Shown here in pieces: positions 43,506-53,058 of a stretch of DNA of 64,000 nt; the first letter of the stretch is position 1; each line of letters begins with the position of its first letter. Source of the DNA: Bacillota bacterium (lineage in GTDB: Bacteria > Bacillota > Clostridia > Tissierellales > Tissierellaceae); assembly GCA_023388495.1 (NCBI GenBank), contig JAEWGC010000028.1, positions 1-64,000 on the forward strand. Reading direction: 5' to 3'. The translations under genes were made by a program, and so were the position numbers. The notes under the pieces are model-generated. The model worked only from the letters and a program-made list of their open reading frames with translations. It had not been told where the DNA came from and did not search any database.

Positions 43506-44825
43506 ATGTTAGAAATGTATAATGCATTAATTCTATTTGGTTTGCTTTTGATTGCAGGTGTTATAATCCGAGAACTAATACCCCCATTACAAAAAGTTCT
43601 GCTACCAGCTAGCTTAATTGGCGGTTTTCTTGGTTTGATTTTAGGGCAACAGGTTTTAGGACTAATTGAAATTCCTACTGCTTTTACACAGATTACTAGT
43701 ATCGGTATGCGCATCATAATGGCCTGCGTACCAATTGGTGTTACTGTAACAGCTAAGAGAATATATGAACATCTAGACTTTACCTTTACTAATATGACGG
43801 CATTTGGTTTTCAGATGATATTTGGACTTTTGTTGGGATCTTTTTTCATGAAATTCTGGCCGGGTTTGCCTGAAGGTTGGGGATTGATGGGTGTTGCAGC
43901 TTACCATGGTTCACATGGCACCGTTCCCGTGGTTTCAGAGGCTATTGATGCTACTGGTGCATTAGGTGCTCAGAGTATCGGTATGGTTATGGCTACTATA
44001 GGTATACTTATCGCAATGATTGTCGGCATGTTTATAGCAAACTATGGTGCTCGTCGCGGTTGGACTACTTTCACACGTGACATTGCCAATCAACCTAAGT
44101 ACTTTTTCAGTGGCACCTTACCTGAAGAAAAACGTGAATCTTTAGGTAAGACCACAGTTAATCCTACCAATGTAACTGGAATCGCTTTACAGCTCGGTAT
44201 TATTGCGGTTTCTATTAAGTTTGGAGAAATGCTTTTTAGAGCACTCGCGCAGGTAATTCCATTCTTAGGAAACGTAGGTGCTATGTTATGGGGGTTAGTT
44301 GGGGGGCTGATTCTATGGCCAATTATGAGAAAACTTAAGGTAGACAAGTACGTTGACAAAAATACTATTAATCAAATTAGCAACTTTACTTTGGAAATGA
44401 TTATATTGGCAGCTTGTGCGACTATCCAGTTAGATGTGATTAGTAAATTATTTGTACCACTATTCCTGCATGCCCTAATTAGCTGCAGTATTACAGGTGT
44501 ATTTATCTTTGTTTGGATGAAAAAGATTGGTCATGCTGAGTGGTTTGAGAAGAGTCTTATGCTATTTGGCATGTGTACTGGTTCTAATCCTCAGGGACTT
44601 TCACTAGTTCGTGCGGTAGATCCCGAAAATAAATCCTGTATTTATGAAGCATTAGGTGTCTATAACGCTGTATTCTTCTGGAATTTCATCATCATACCAT
44701 TTGCCGCATCTATAGTACTTCATAACAGGATCCCTATTTATATCATTGGTGCAGGTTTGATGTTGACCTTCGTGGTGGGAACAGTCCTTTTCTCTAGAGA
44801 GAAAAAGGTAGGCAATAAGATCTAA
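43506..44825 (+). CDS. GltS-family sodium/carboxylate symporter
   Basis: The 439-residue membrane protein matches the glutamate:sodium symporter family, with LPASLIGGFLGLILG, the family motif AAYHGSHGTVPVVSEA and MCTGSNPQGLSLVRAVDPE. About ten to twelve membrane segments are visible. Known members carry glutamate, but this one is divergent and stands with an M24-like enzyme inside ureide genes. Another anionic substrate, such as a ureido acid, is therefore possible. Arginine is often CGT or CGC here, unlike neighbours that use AGA, suggesting recent import. The start has AAAGGAGG. Confidence 0.82.
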   Translation: MLEMYNALILFGLLLIAGVIIRELIPPLQKVLLPASLIGGFLGLILGQQVLGLIEIPTAFTQITSIGMRIIMACVPIGVTVTAKRIYEHLDFTFTNMTAFGFQMIFGLLLGSFFMKFWPGLPEGWGLMGVAAYHGSHGTVPVVSEAIDATGALGAQSIGMVMATIGILIAMIVGMFIANYGARRGWTTFTRDIANQPKYFFSGTLPEEKRESLGKTTVNPTNVTGIALQLGIIAVSIKFGEMLFRALAQVIPFLGNVGAMLWGLVGGLILWPIMRKLKVDKYVDKNTINQISNFTLEMIILAACATIQLDVISKLFVPLFLHALISCSITGVFIFVWMKKIGHAEWFEKSLMLFGMCTGSNPQGLSLVRAVDPENKSCIYEALGVYNAVFFWNFIIIPFAASIVLHNRIPIYIIGAGLMLTFVVGTVLFSREKKVGNKI

Positions 44826-44882
44826 ATATAAGTATCAGTGTATTAATTTTTCTAGATAAAGACAGACTTGGAAGGCTGATAG

Positions 44883-44921
44883 GTTGTCGACTATATAAGT
44901 TCAGACTTATCGGCGAGCAAC
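44883..44921 (+). other. Hairpin in the spacer before the M24-like gene
   Basis: GTTG-TCG pairs with CGA-G-CAAC, enclosing an inner ATAAGT/ACTTAT hairpin. There is no T-run. It could be a processing site or attenuator between the transporter and enzyme genes. Confidence 0.4.
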
Positions 44922-44978
44922 TCAGTTGAAGTTAAATCATCGTTTGTTTAATAATAAATAAAGGAGTTGGAAAAGGTT

Positions 44979-46379
44979 ATGACATTTATGAGATATGAAA
45001 AGTTATTAGAAGGCTTTGAGCCTAATTTTCAATTTGTACCGCCGAAAGCAATACCTGAGGAAGAATTTCAAACTAGGATTGCACATATTCGTCGGGAAGC
45101 AATACTTGCGGAACATGATGTTACTCTTGTTAATGCAAACGGAGTACTTAATTATCACACAACCAATAAGTATTTAAGATACTTATGTGATTGGAATCGG
45201 GAGGGCATATTAATTATTCCTTCAGATAGCAATAAAGGCCTGCAATTGTTCTCCTTCTATACTCAAGCTGTTATTCTTCCCCCTTCTTGGGGCGAAGCAG
45301 TGGGTGTTGAGAAGCTTTATCAGGTTGGAGCACTCGGTAGAGAATACTCGGGGCGTCCAGCTTCATCCGACGACAAACTAATTGAGGGTGTCGTTAAGGT
45401 TTTGAAAGATTTAGGTTACAGCACGGCAAGCATAGGGATAATAGGAGACGGGTCATCTGGTAAACATTGGGCTGCACTTAAAGAGATGTTACCAAAGACG
45501 AGATTCGTAGATGAAACTCATATTATTCGTGATATGCAGCGTATTAGGACGAAAAATGAAATAGATCAAATTCGAGCCTCTGCCCAGCTAATGGACATCG
45601 GATTCCAAGCAGCATGCCACGTATGTAAGCCTGGCGTTACGGATTATGAGCTTTATGCGGCTTTCACTTTTGCACAGCTTGCTAGAGGTGGAGAAAATGC
45701 AGATGGTTATCAAATTGGTGTCAATGAGTGGGGCACTCATATCGGAAAGGCGTATGGGCATACGATCGTTCCTGGTGATCTTATCAACTTCTATGTTTCT
45801 GGCATATCCTACCGTGGATACACAGCTCAGATGGCTCGCATGATTGCCGTAGGAGATATTACTCCTAAGCAAGAGGAAGTTCTTGAGATATGTACAGAGT
45901 CTTTACGTAGAGCAGAGAAGATGATTCGACCAGGTGTACCTATTTGCGACGTAAATAAAGCTGGGTTCTCAATTTTCATAGAGAAGGAATACCTTAAAGA
46001 TGATGTGACCGCAACTATGCCTTATAATTGGGCTCCCAATGATGATTTATCAGCTTTGGAAATTCCGCTGCAATATGTCAAGGATGTTGATCTTGAACGT
46101 ACTGGTAGGAAACTTATGCATGTTTATCCACCAGTGACTGGTCCTCATAACCCTAATCTAGGACATGGAACTGGTATGCATGGTAATCCTCATGATTTAG
46201 AAGTGACATCTCATAACACTGAAGTTTTAAAGCCTGGAATGGTCTTTGTATTGCATCCACAATGGACTGAGCCGATGGTGGCAGGTGCTAATATTGGGAA
46301 TTGCTATGTAGTCACAGAAGATGGATACGAGAATCTTTCTTGTCATACGCCGATTGAAACAATTCGCGTTAAGGGATAA
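44979..46379 (+). CDS. M24-fold (creatinase-like) protein lacking most metal ligands
   Basis: The 466-residue protein has a creatinase-type N-terminal domain and a pita-bread M24 domain. Of the five usual metal ligands only one histidine (H396, LGHGTGMHG) is clear. The two aspartates are replaced by Y272 (INFYVSG) and Q284 (GYTAQMARM), and the two glutamates by H426 (VFVLHPQW) and G440. The proton-shuttle histidine H254 remains. This is the state of metal-independent creatinase, which hydrolyses a guanidino C-N bond, so an amidino- or ureidohydrolase role is more likely than peptidase. ATG 44979 is chosen because AAGGAG abuts the upstream TTG. CGT codons are frequent. Confidence 0.75.
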   Translation: MTFMRYEKLLEGFEPNFQFVPPKAIPEEEFQTRIAHIRREAILAEHDVTLVNANGVLNYHTTNKYLRYLCDWNREGILIIPSDSNKGLQLFSFYTQAVILPPSWGEAVGVEKLYQVGALGREYSGRPASSDDKLIEGVVKVLKDLGYSTASIGIIGDGSSGKHWAALKEMLPKTRFVDETHIIRDMQRIRTKNEIDQIRASAQLMDIGFQAACHVCKPGVTDYELYAAFTFAQLARGGENADGYQIGVNEWGTHIGKAYGHTIVPGDLINFYVSGISYRGYTAQMARMIAVGDITPKQEEVLEICTESLRRAEKMIRPGVPICDVNKAGFSIFIEKEYLKDDVTATMPYNWAPNDDLSALEIPLQYVKDVDLERTGRKLMHVYPPVTGPHNPNLGHGTGMHGNPHDLEVTSHNTEVLKPGMVFVLHPQWTEPMVAGANIGNCYVVTEDGYENLSCHTPIETIRVKG

Positions 46380-46751
46380 TAGGTTTTTTATACTCAATTA
46401 ACTTTAAATCAGAGCTTTTATAGGAATCTAACTAATGGCCTAAAGCAGGTCTACAGCATCGTAACCTAAGTAACCTATATTTCATGTAATTGATAAAACG
46501 CAAAGTTTGAAGATTTATCGAACCTCGCGTTTTATCAATATTGTAAATATCTTTATAATTAAGGTAAGTACAATTTTAGTTTAATCTGATTCCGAAAGAC
46601 AAAATATATATACTAGATAACCATTAGAAATCAAAGTAATAACCTGTTACTAAGATATGCTTACTTTTTACTTTAAATGAAGGGGGCTATTTTTTATTAA
46701 TAAATAGTCATTTGATAAGGTCCAAAATGCATATGAAAGGAGAATCATAAT
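46380..46751. other. 372-base spacer with a long hairpin
   Basis: No gene is seen. A 13-pair stem (ATTGATAAAACGC, 46489-46501, with 46527-46539) encloses a second GTTTGA/TCGAAC pairing. It ends in AT-rich sequence without a clear T-run. It may end the preceding transcript. The rest holds no recognisable signal apart from the AAAGGAG site of the next gene. Confidence 0.5.
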
Positions 46752-47975
46752 ATGGATTTAAAACTACTAAAGGCTGTCGAAAGTGAGGATATGGAACAGG
46801 TAAATTCATTATTAGACAGTGGAGAACCTATAGATCAACAGGACAAGGATGGAAGAACCCCTCTTATGGTGGCGGTTCAAAAGAACAATCTTAAACTAGC
46901 AAGATTATTGATGGATAGAGGTGCAGATCTTAATATTAGAGATAACACCATGCTCAGCCCATGGTTGTGTGCAGGAGCTAATGGATTTCATAAAATTCTA
47001 CAGACCGCCTTGGAATATAATCCTGAGATCTCTTCTACGAACAGATTTGGAGGTACAGTATTGCTACCAAGCAGTGAAAAAGGTTATTTAAGAACTGTAG
47101 AGGTAGGTCTTGAAGCAGGAGTGCCAGTAAATCATGTCAATGACTTGGGTTGGAGTGCACTTCAGGAGGCTGTAATACTTGGTAATGGAGGTTTCCTATA
47201 CAATGATATCATTAGAAAGCTTATGCTTCATGGAGCAAATCCAGATTTAAAGGATAATGAAGGGAAAACTGCAAAAGACTGGGCAGAATCCAGAGGAGAG
47301 CATCATGTTATAGATATATTGGAAGGAAAATTAGATATAAATTATCAAGAAATTAGAAAACTTATTGAAGATGAAAAATATGATGAAGCAATTAAACTGT
47401 TAGGAGAAGCAGATTCTCTTGAGAAATATTATTTATTAGGTTATTGCTATACTCTTTTAGAAAAATATGAAGAAGCTCTCAAGACATACAGAAAAGCTGC
47501 TGAATTGGAAGGAGGAAGCCCTGAATTCCTTTTCTATAGTGCTAATGTGCTTAGAACAATGAAAAGGGTTGAAGAAGCATTAAGTGAATATGACAAGGCA
47601 ATAAATGCAAATCCAGATTATTTCTTCTATAGATATCATAAATCAAATTATCTTAGAGAACTTGGAAAGCATGAGGAAGCTGTGGCTGAAATGGACAACC
47701 TTCTTTCAAAGGACCCAGACAGATACGATTATCTATTCCATAAGGCAAACAGTCTAAGATCTCTAGGAAGACACAAGGAAGCAGCTGAAGCAATGGATAG
47801 AGCCATTAAGATAGATCCCAATAATCCTCTTTATGTGTTCCACAAAGCGAAGTCTCTTGCATTGATGGAGCAGTATGAGGAATCTCTTAAGCTACTAGAA
47901 GAAGTTGTGAATGTAAAACCTACTAAGGTTTACCTTGAAGAGTTAGAAGCTGTTAAAAGAGCACTGGGAAAATAG
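46752..47975 (+). CDS. Ankyrin-repeat and TPR protein
   Basis: The 407-residue protein has ankyrin repeats over residues 1-195 (DKDGRTPLMVAVQKNNLKLA is typical). TPR repeats follow over about 200-400 (YEEALKTYRKAAELEGGSPE, HKEAAEAMDRAIKIDPNNP). There is no signal peptide or membrane segment, so it is probably a cytoplasmic protein-protein scaffold. It lies 20 bases before allH in the same direction and appears to be the first gene of the oxamate carbamoyltransferase operon. Its partner is unknown. The site AAAGGAG precedes the start. Confidence 0.85.
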   Translation: MDLKLLKAVESEDMEQVNSLLDSGEPIDQQDKDGRTPLMVAVQKNNLKLARLLMDRGADLNIRDNTMLSPWLCAGANGFHKILQTALEYNPEISSTNRFGGTVLLPSSEKGYLRTVEVGLEAGVPVNHVNDLGWSALQEAVILGNGGFLYNDIIRKLMLHGANPDLKDNEGKTAKDWAESRGEHHVIDILEGKLDINYQEIRKLIEDEKYDEAIKLLGEADSLEKYYLLGYCYTLLEKYEEALKTYRKAAELEGGSPEFLFYSANVLRTMKRVEEALSEYDKAINANPDYFFYRYHKSNYLRELGKHEEAVAEMDNLLSKDPDRYDYLFHKANSLRSLGRHKEAAEAMDRAIKIDPNNPLYVFHKAKSLALMEQYEESLKLLEEVVNVKPTKVYLEELEAVKRALGK

Positions 47976-47995
47976 AGTATTAAAGGAGAATTGAA

Positions 47996-48850
47996 ATGTG
48001 GAGAGGAATTTCATTACATGATGAAGTTTTGAAAACTTTTAATCAGGGAATAAAATACGGAAAAGTTCATTCAGTATTTAATAGAACAATAAACCTGACT
48101 GCTGAAAATGGAAGTATGATTTCTTTGATGACAAAAACCATGGATGAAGCTCCCATTTCAATTATCCTAGATATTGAAGACTTTAAGAAATGTGGAGTCT
48201 TTACTGGAGAAGATGTTTACTTTAATGAAGGAAAAGTGATAGTGGGTTCAAAAGTAATAGATATTTCTACAGCAAGAAACTACGAACTAAAAAGAGGAAC
48301 TTTCAAGGATAACTATTCTTTGATTGGAAAGAACCTTGATATCCTTCGTCATCTTATGGATTCCAAAGGACCTAAGGAAAAATATAGCTTTGATACTATG
48401 GCTTTTCAGATGGTTGTTCATAGGACAGCATTATTGAAAAAATCCTGCCTTGAAGAAGATATTAAAGAGGTCATTGCAATTGGAAGAAGTTTAGTGGGTC
48501 TAGGTCAAGGTCTTACACCCTCAGGAGATGATGTTCTTATGGGGCTATTTCTAGTTCTAGGTCTTGAAAACTCACCTATGAATCATCTTGATCTTATTTT
48601 AGCAAAAATAGTTGAAGAAAGAATTGAAGATACCACGGATATAAGTTATCAAGGACTTTTAAGAGCTTCAAAAGGATTTTATAGGAGCATTCTTGTGGAA
48701 GCAGCAGAAGCACTGACAACATTGGAAGATATAGAGGATATTCTTGTGGATGTATTGTCAATAGGACATTCATCAGGTCGGGATTTACTCTATGGAATTC
48801 TAACGGGATATGAAATTTTAATTGAAAAGGAGAATGGAAATGTCAATTAG
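47996..48850 (+). CDS. allH: Oxamate carbamoyltransferase subunit AllH (DUF2877)
   Basis: The 284-residue protein is a YlbF/AllH (DUF2877) member, marked by the C-terminal VGLGQGLTPSGDDVLMGLFL and the final GHSSGRDLLYGILTG. In Escherichia coli AllF, AllG and AllH together form oxamate carbamoyltransferase, which splits oxalurate with phosphate into oxamate and carbamoyl phosphate. It starts with AAAGGAG and overlaps allF by 11 bases. Gene order here is H-F-G rather than F-G-H. Confidence 0.87.
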   Translation: MWRGISLHDEVLKTFNQGIKYGKVHSVFNRTINLTAENGSMISLMTKTMDEAPISIILDIEDFKKCGVFTGEDVYFNEGKVIVGSKVIDISTARNYELKRGTFKDNYSLIGKNLDILRHLMDSKGPKEKYSFDTMAFQMVVHRTALLKKSCLEEDIKEVIAIGRSLVGLGQGLTPSGDDVLMGLFLVLGLENSPMNHLDLILAKIVEERIEDTTDISYQGLLRASKGFYRSILVEAAEALTTLEDIEDILVDVLSIGHSSGRDLLYGILTGYEILIEKENGNVN

Positions 48851-50387
48851 GACAATTATAAAGAAAAATACCTACTTTGATTCAGTTTCCCTTATGGCAC
48901 TCTCAACAAGAGCCAATGATATAGAAGGAATAAAACAGGTTAATATAGCCATGGGGACAACCATGAATAAGGATGTTTTAAAAAACGTTGGGCTTTATAC
49001 AGAAGAAGTTGAAGATGCTGGAAAAGGAGACCTTATGATTGTTGTTGAAGGTGAGGAAGGCTACGACCTAGATGAGCTTGTGAAGAAGGTTGAGGAAGCA
49101 ATGATAAGGAAAGCAGATAACAAAGGATCAGTTGATATTGTGTATTCAGGTGTGGAAGCAGCTGTTGAAGACAATGAAGGATCCAATGTGGCTGTAGTAT
49201 CAGTACCGGGAGCATATGCTTCAAGAGTAGCTAGAAAAGCATTGAGACAAGGTCTTCATGTAATGATGTTCAGTGACAATGTATCATTGGAAGAAGAGAT
49301 AAGTCTTAAGAAGGAAGCCCACGAAAAAGGACTTCTTATGATGGGACCAGACTGTGGTACTGCTATAATAAATGGAAAGGGACTTTGCTTTGCAAATGGA
49401 GTCAGAAAAGGCAAGATAGGAATAGTTGCCGCATCAGGAACAGGTGCACAGGAAGTCAGTGTAAGAATTCACGACTTTGGTGGAGGAGTTTCCCAATTAA
49501 TAGGAACTGGAGGAAGGGATCTTTCTGCTGAAGTAGGTGGAATAATGATGCTTGACGGAATGAGAGCATTAGCAAATGATGATGAAACTGAAATCATTGT
49601 CTTAGTGTCAAAACCACCTGCGAAGGAAGTTGCAGAGAAAATATACAAAGAGGTAAAAAACACACCTAAACCTGTGGTAATTTGCTTCATTGGTGGAAAC
49701 AAGGAAGAAATAGAAGCTTCTGGAGCATACTATGGAAAAACTACTAAGCAAGCAGCACTTCAAGCTGTAATCCTTTCAGGAGTTCCTGAGGAAACTATCA
49801 ACAAACACTCACTTAATCTTCCTTTAATTGAGGAAATTAAGGCAAAGCTTAATCCGCAGCAGAGATATATAAGAGGATTGTTCTGCGGAGGAACTATCTG
49901 TGAGGAAGTTGCTTCATTGGTAAGGGAAAAATACCCAAACGTTTACAGCAATATATCAAAGAATCCTGCATATAAGCTGGAGAATTTAAATGAAAGTAAA
50001 GAGCATACATTTATAGATTTTGGTGATGATCAGTTTACTCAGGGAAGACCTCATCCTATGATAGATCCAAGTATAAGACTTGAAAGAATAGTTAAGGAAG
50101 CAAAGGATCCAGAAGTTGGCGTTATTGCCATAGACCTAATTCTTGGATATGGTGCTCACGAAGATCCAGTTGAAGTAACATTACCTGCCATCAAAGAGGC
50201 TAAATCTATAGCTGAAAAAGAAGGAAGACATATTGAAATCCTTGCTTTTGTTCTTGGAACTGAACTAGATCCTCAGAACTTTGAACTCCAAGTTAAAAAG
50301 CTTATGGATGAAGGAGTAACCATTTCAAGTAGTAGTGAGAATACAGGATTACTTTCCAGAGGATTTGTGGAAAAGGAGGAAGTCTAG
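48840..50387 (+). CDS. allF: Oxamate carbamoyltransferase subunit AllF (FdrA)
   Basis: The 515-residue protein is FdrA-like, with an acyl-CoA-synthetase-type CoA-binding/ligase fold: SVPGAYASRVARKALRQG, the loop GPDCGTAIINGKGLCFA, GIVAASGTGAQEVSV and GLFCGGTICEEVA. Long annotated only as a suppressor (fdrA), the family is now tied to oxamate carbamoyltransferase. ATG 48840 is selected because AAGGAGA lies just ahead and the protein then begins MSIRTIIKKNTYFDSVSLM. It overlaps allH and is followed after one base by allG. Confidence 0.9.
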   Translation: MSIRTIIKKNTYFDSVSLMALSTRANDIEGIKQVNIAMGTTMNKDVLKNVGLYTEEVEDAGKGDLMIVVEGEEGYDLDELVKKVEEAMIRKADNKGSVDIVYSGVEAAVEDNEGSNVAVVSVPGAYASRVARKALRQGLHVMMFSDNVSLEEEISLKKEAHEKGLLMMGPDCGTAIINGKGLCFANGVRKGKIGIVAASGTGAQEVSVRIHDFGGGVSQLIGTGGRDLSAEVGGIMMLDGMRALANDDETEIIVLVSKPPAKEVAEKIYKEVKNTPKPVVICFIGGNKEEIEASGAYYGKTTKQAALQAVILSGVPEETINKHSLNLPLIEEIKAKLNPQQRYIRGLFCGGTICEEVASLVREKYPNVYSNISKNPAYKLENLNESKEHTFIDFGDDQFTQGRPHPMIDPSIRLERIVKEAKDPEVGVIAIDLILGYGAHEDPVEVTLPAIKEAKSIAEKEGRHIEILAFVLGTELDPQNFELQVKKLMDEGVTISSSSENTGLLSRGFVEKEEV

Positions 50388-50388
50388 A

Positions 50389-51825
50389 ATGATAAACGAA
50401 CTTTTCAAGAAAGATTTGGAAGTTGTAAATATAGGATTAGAAATGTTTAGAAACGATTTGTCTAAACAAGGAACTAAAGTAAATCAGGTTAAATTTGTTC
50501 CGCCAGCAGATGGAGATGAAGAAGTTCTTAAGGCTTTGGATTACCTTGATTTAGAGCATATTAAGGAAAAAATTGAAGCAGCTAACAAAGAAGTTGTTGA
50601 AAGAATAATAAACTCAAGACCCGTACTTGTAGGGTACGACAAGGCTATTAATGTAATTCCTGGTATGAAAAAGAATATGATTATTCACGCAGGTCCCCCT
50701 ATAAAATGGGAGAATATGAGTGGACCCATGAAGGGAGCAGTTACAGGAGCTCTTGTATTTGAAGGCCTTGCAAAGGATATCGAAGAAGCAGAAAAGGTAG
50801 CAGCATCTGGAGAAATTGAATTTTCACCATGTCATGAGCACAACACTGTAGGATCCATGGCGGGAGTAACTTCTGCATCCATGTATGTTCATATAGTTGA
50901 AAACAAAACTTACGGAAATGTTTCTTACACAAATCTAAGTGAACAACTTTCAAAGATTCTTAGAATGGGTGCTAATGACCAAAGTGTTATAGACAGACTT
51001 GTTTGGATGAGAGATGTTCTTGGACCAATGTTAAAGGAAGCAATGGAAATTGCTGGAGAGATTGATTTAAGACTTCTATTGTCTCAGGCATTACACATGG
51101 GTGATGAGTGTCACAACAGAAACGTTGCAGGTACAACAATTCTTTTTCAAGCCCTTGCTCCTTATCTAATGCAAACAAGTTTTTCTGAGAAGGATAAGGT
51201 TGATGTTTTTAACTTTGTAGCATCTTCAGATTATTTCTCAGGACCAACCTGGATGGCATTGGCAAAGAATGCCATGGATTCAGCCCATGGTATAGAGTAC
51301 AGCACAATCCTTACAACTATGGCTAGAAACGGAGTCGAGTTTGGTATCAGAGTAAGTGGAATGGAAGGTAATACATGGTTTACAGGACCAGCACAAAAGG
51401 TTATCGGACCATTATTTGCAGGGTTTAAGCCTGAAGACTCAGGTCTTGACATAGGAGACTCTGCAATAACAGAGACCTATGGAATTGGTGGTTTTGCAAT
51501 GTCTGCAGCACCAGCCATCGTATCTCTTGTAGGTGGAACTGTTGATGAAGCCATCAACACTACAAGGAAGATGTATGAAATTACTACAACAGAAAATCCA
51601 AATGTAACTTTACCTATTCTCAATTTCAAAGGAGTACCTACTGGTATTGATTTGAGAAAGGTTCTTGAATCAGGCATGCTGCCTGTTATCAATACAGCTA
51701 TTGCACATAAGGAAGCTGGTATTGGTATGATAGGTGCTGGAATAACAAATCCACCTATGGAATGTTTTAAAAAGGCAGCTCTTGAATTGGCAGATCATAT
51801 TAGAACATTAGAAGAAGGAAAATAG
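50389..51825 (+). CDS. allG: Oxamate carbamoyltransferase subunit AllG (YlbE, DUF1116)
   Basis: The 478-residue protein matches YlbE/DUF1116, with MIHAGPPIKWENMSGPMKGA, FSPCHEHNTVGSMAGVTSAS, ALHMGDECHNRNVAGTTIL and KEAGIGMIGAGITNPPMECF. The frame is open from 50335, but ATG 50389 is used because AGGAGG precedes it and the upstream part overlaps allF. Conserved histidines and cysteines suggest the catalytic centre sits in this subunit. An upstream carbamate kinase partner lies 200 bases on. Function follows the E. coli allFGH work. Confidence 0.9.
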   Translation: MINELFKKDLEVVNIGLEMFRNDLSKQGTKVNQVKFVPPADGDEEVLKALDYLDLEHIKEKIEAANKEVVERIINSRPVLVGYDKAINVIPGMKKNMIIHAGPPIKWENMSGPMKGAVTGALVFEGLAKDIEEAEKVAASGEIEFSPCHEHNTVGSMAGVTSASMYVHIVENKTYGNVSYTNLSEQLSKILRMGANDQSVIDRLVWMRDVLGPMLKEAMEIAGEIDLRLLLSQALHMGDECHNRNVAGTTILFQALAPYLMQTSFSEKDKVDVFNFVASSDYFSGPTWMALAKNAMDSAHGIEYSTILTTMARNGVEFGIRVSGMEGNTWFTGPAQKVIGPLFAGFKPEDSGLDIGDSAITETYGIGGFAMSAAPAIVSLVGGTVDEAINTTRKMYEITTTENPNVTLPILNFKGVPTGIDLRKVLESGMLPVINTAIAHKEAGIGMIGAGITNPPMECFKKAALELADHIRTLEEGK

Positions 51826-51876
51826 AAATAACTGGCAGGTTGTATCAAGATAGTTAGCATAGCAAAAATCAGAGAT

Positions 51877-51924
51877 GAAGTGCACCATAAAAGTAAAGAA
51901 ATAATAGCTTTTGAGGTGCACTTC
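51877..51924. repeat. Ten-base inverted repeat with long loop
   Basis: GAAGTGCACC and GGTGCACTTC face each other across 28 bases, 52 bases after allG. No T-run follows directly. It could be an operator or an operon-end structure before allK. Confidence 0.5.
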
Positions 51925-52025
51925 AAAAGGTTATAATTTTCAATAAAGTTTAATCATACTGAATTATTTTCAGTTGTAATTTTAAATATGTATTCTAGAA
52001 TAATTAGTTGAAAGGATGAATTTTT

Positions 52026-52964
52026 ATGAAGACTGCAGTCGTAGCCATAGGTGGAAATGCAATAATACAAGAGGGACAGAAAGGTATAATAGAGGAACAA
52101 TTTGAAAATATAAGAAAATGTTGTGATCCAATAATAGACTTAATCGAAGAGGGATATAATGTAGTTTTAACTCATGGAAATGGTCCTCAAGTTGGTAATG
52201 CCCTTATAAAACAGGAAGCAGCAAAGAATATAGTACCGCCTTATCCAATGGATGCATGTGGAGCAGAAACACAGGGACTTTTAGGTTATATAATCAAGCA
52301 AACGTTAGAAAATAGAATGATTGAAAGAAATATTAATAAAAAGATTATATCAATAACAACTCAGGTATTAGTGGATAAAAATGACTCAGCTTTTTCAAAT
52401 CCTACAAAGCCAGTAGGGCCTTTCTTTAATCTAGAAGAAAAGGAAATTATAGAAGAAGAAAAAGGATATGTAATGAAGGAAGATAGTGGCAGAGGATATA
52501 GAAGAGTAGTTGCTTCGCCAAAGCCTTTGAATATACTTGAAAAGGATGCAATCAAGACTCTTTCCAATGCAGGATACCTTGTTATAGCAGTAGGAGGTGG
52601 GGGAATTCCTGTGATAAAGGAAGAAAATAAATTGAAAGGTGTGGAATCAGTAGTAGACAAAGATTATGCGTCAGCTCTTTTAGCTCATGAAATAGAAGCA
52701 GATATTTTAATTATATTAACTGGTGTAGATCAAGTAGCTGTTGATTTTGGGAAACCTACACAGAAGTTTCTTTCTCAAATGACACTTGAGGAGACCAAAG
52801 CATATATGGCTGAAGGTCAATTTCCACCTGGAAGTATGGGACCAAAGATAGATGCAGCAATTAAATTTGTTGAAAAGAGTAGAAGAATAGCTTTTATTAC
52901 ATCCATAGGAAAACTGAAGGAAGCAGTAGTGGGAAAAACTGGTACTAGGATTATTCCCGATTAA
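52026..52964 (+). CDS. allK: Carbamate kinase
   Basis: The 312-residue amino acid kinase family enzyme matches carbamate kinase, with AVVAIGGNAI at the start, LTHGNGPQVGNALIKQEAA, GRGYRRVVASPKPL, VIAVGGGGIPV and FPPGSMGPKIDAAIKFV. It makes ATP from the carbamoyl phosphate released by AllFGH and leaves ammonia and CO2. In this setting it is the AllK/YbcF counterpart rather than part of an arginine deiminase operon, since no arcA or arcB is present. The ribosome site is GAAAGGATG. Confidence 0.92.
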   Translation: MKTAVVAIGGNAIIQEGQKGIIEEQFENIRKCCDPIIDLIEEGYNVVLTHGNGPQVGNALIKQEAAKNIVPPYPMDACGAETQGLLGYIIKQTLENRMIERNINKKIISITTQVLVDKNDSAFSNPTKPVGPFFNLEEKEIIEEEKGYVMKEDSGRGYRRVVASPKPLNILEKDAIKTLSNAGYLVIAVGGGGIPVIKEENKLKGVESVVDKDYASALLAHEIEADILIILTGVDQVAVDFGKPTQKFLSQMTLEETKAYMAEGQFPPGSMGPKIDAAIKFVEKSRRIAFITSIGKLKEAVVGKTGTRIIPD

Positions 52965-53058
52965 TAAGTTCATTTAATCCTTAACTTAGAGGGCTTTATA
53001 ATACCTAAAATTATATTTTGCTTATGGATATATTCTATTTATCTGCTCATTCCTTTAA

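Noticed and set aside
44979..46379. Xaa-Pro aminopeptidase annotation
   Set aside because: The overall fold is M24, but four of five metal ligands are replaced, so metallopeptidase activity is not supported.
52026..52964. Carbamate kinase as part of an arginine deiminase pathway
   Set aside because: No arcA, arcB or arcD is present; the adjacent allHFG genes explain the enzyme better.
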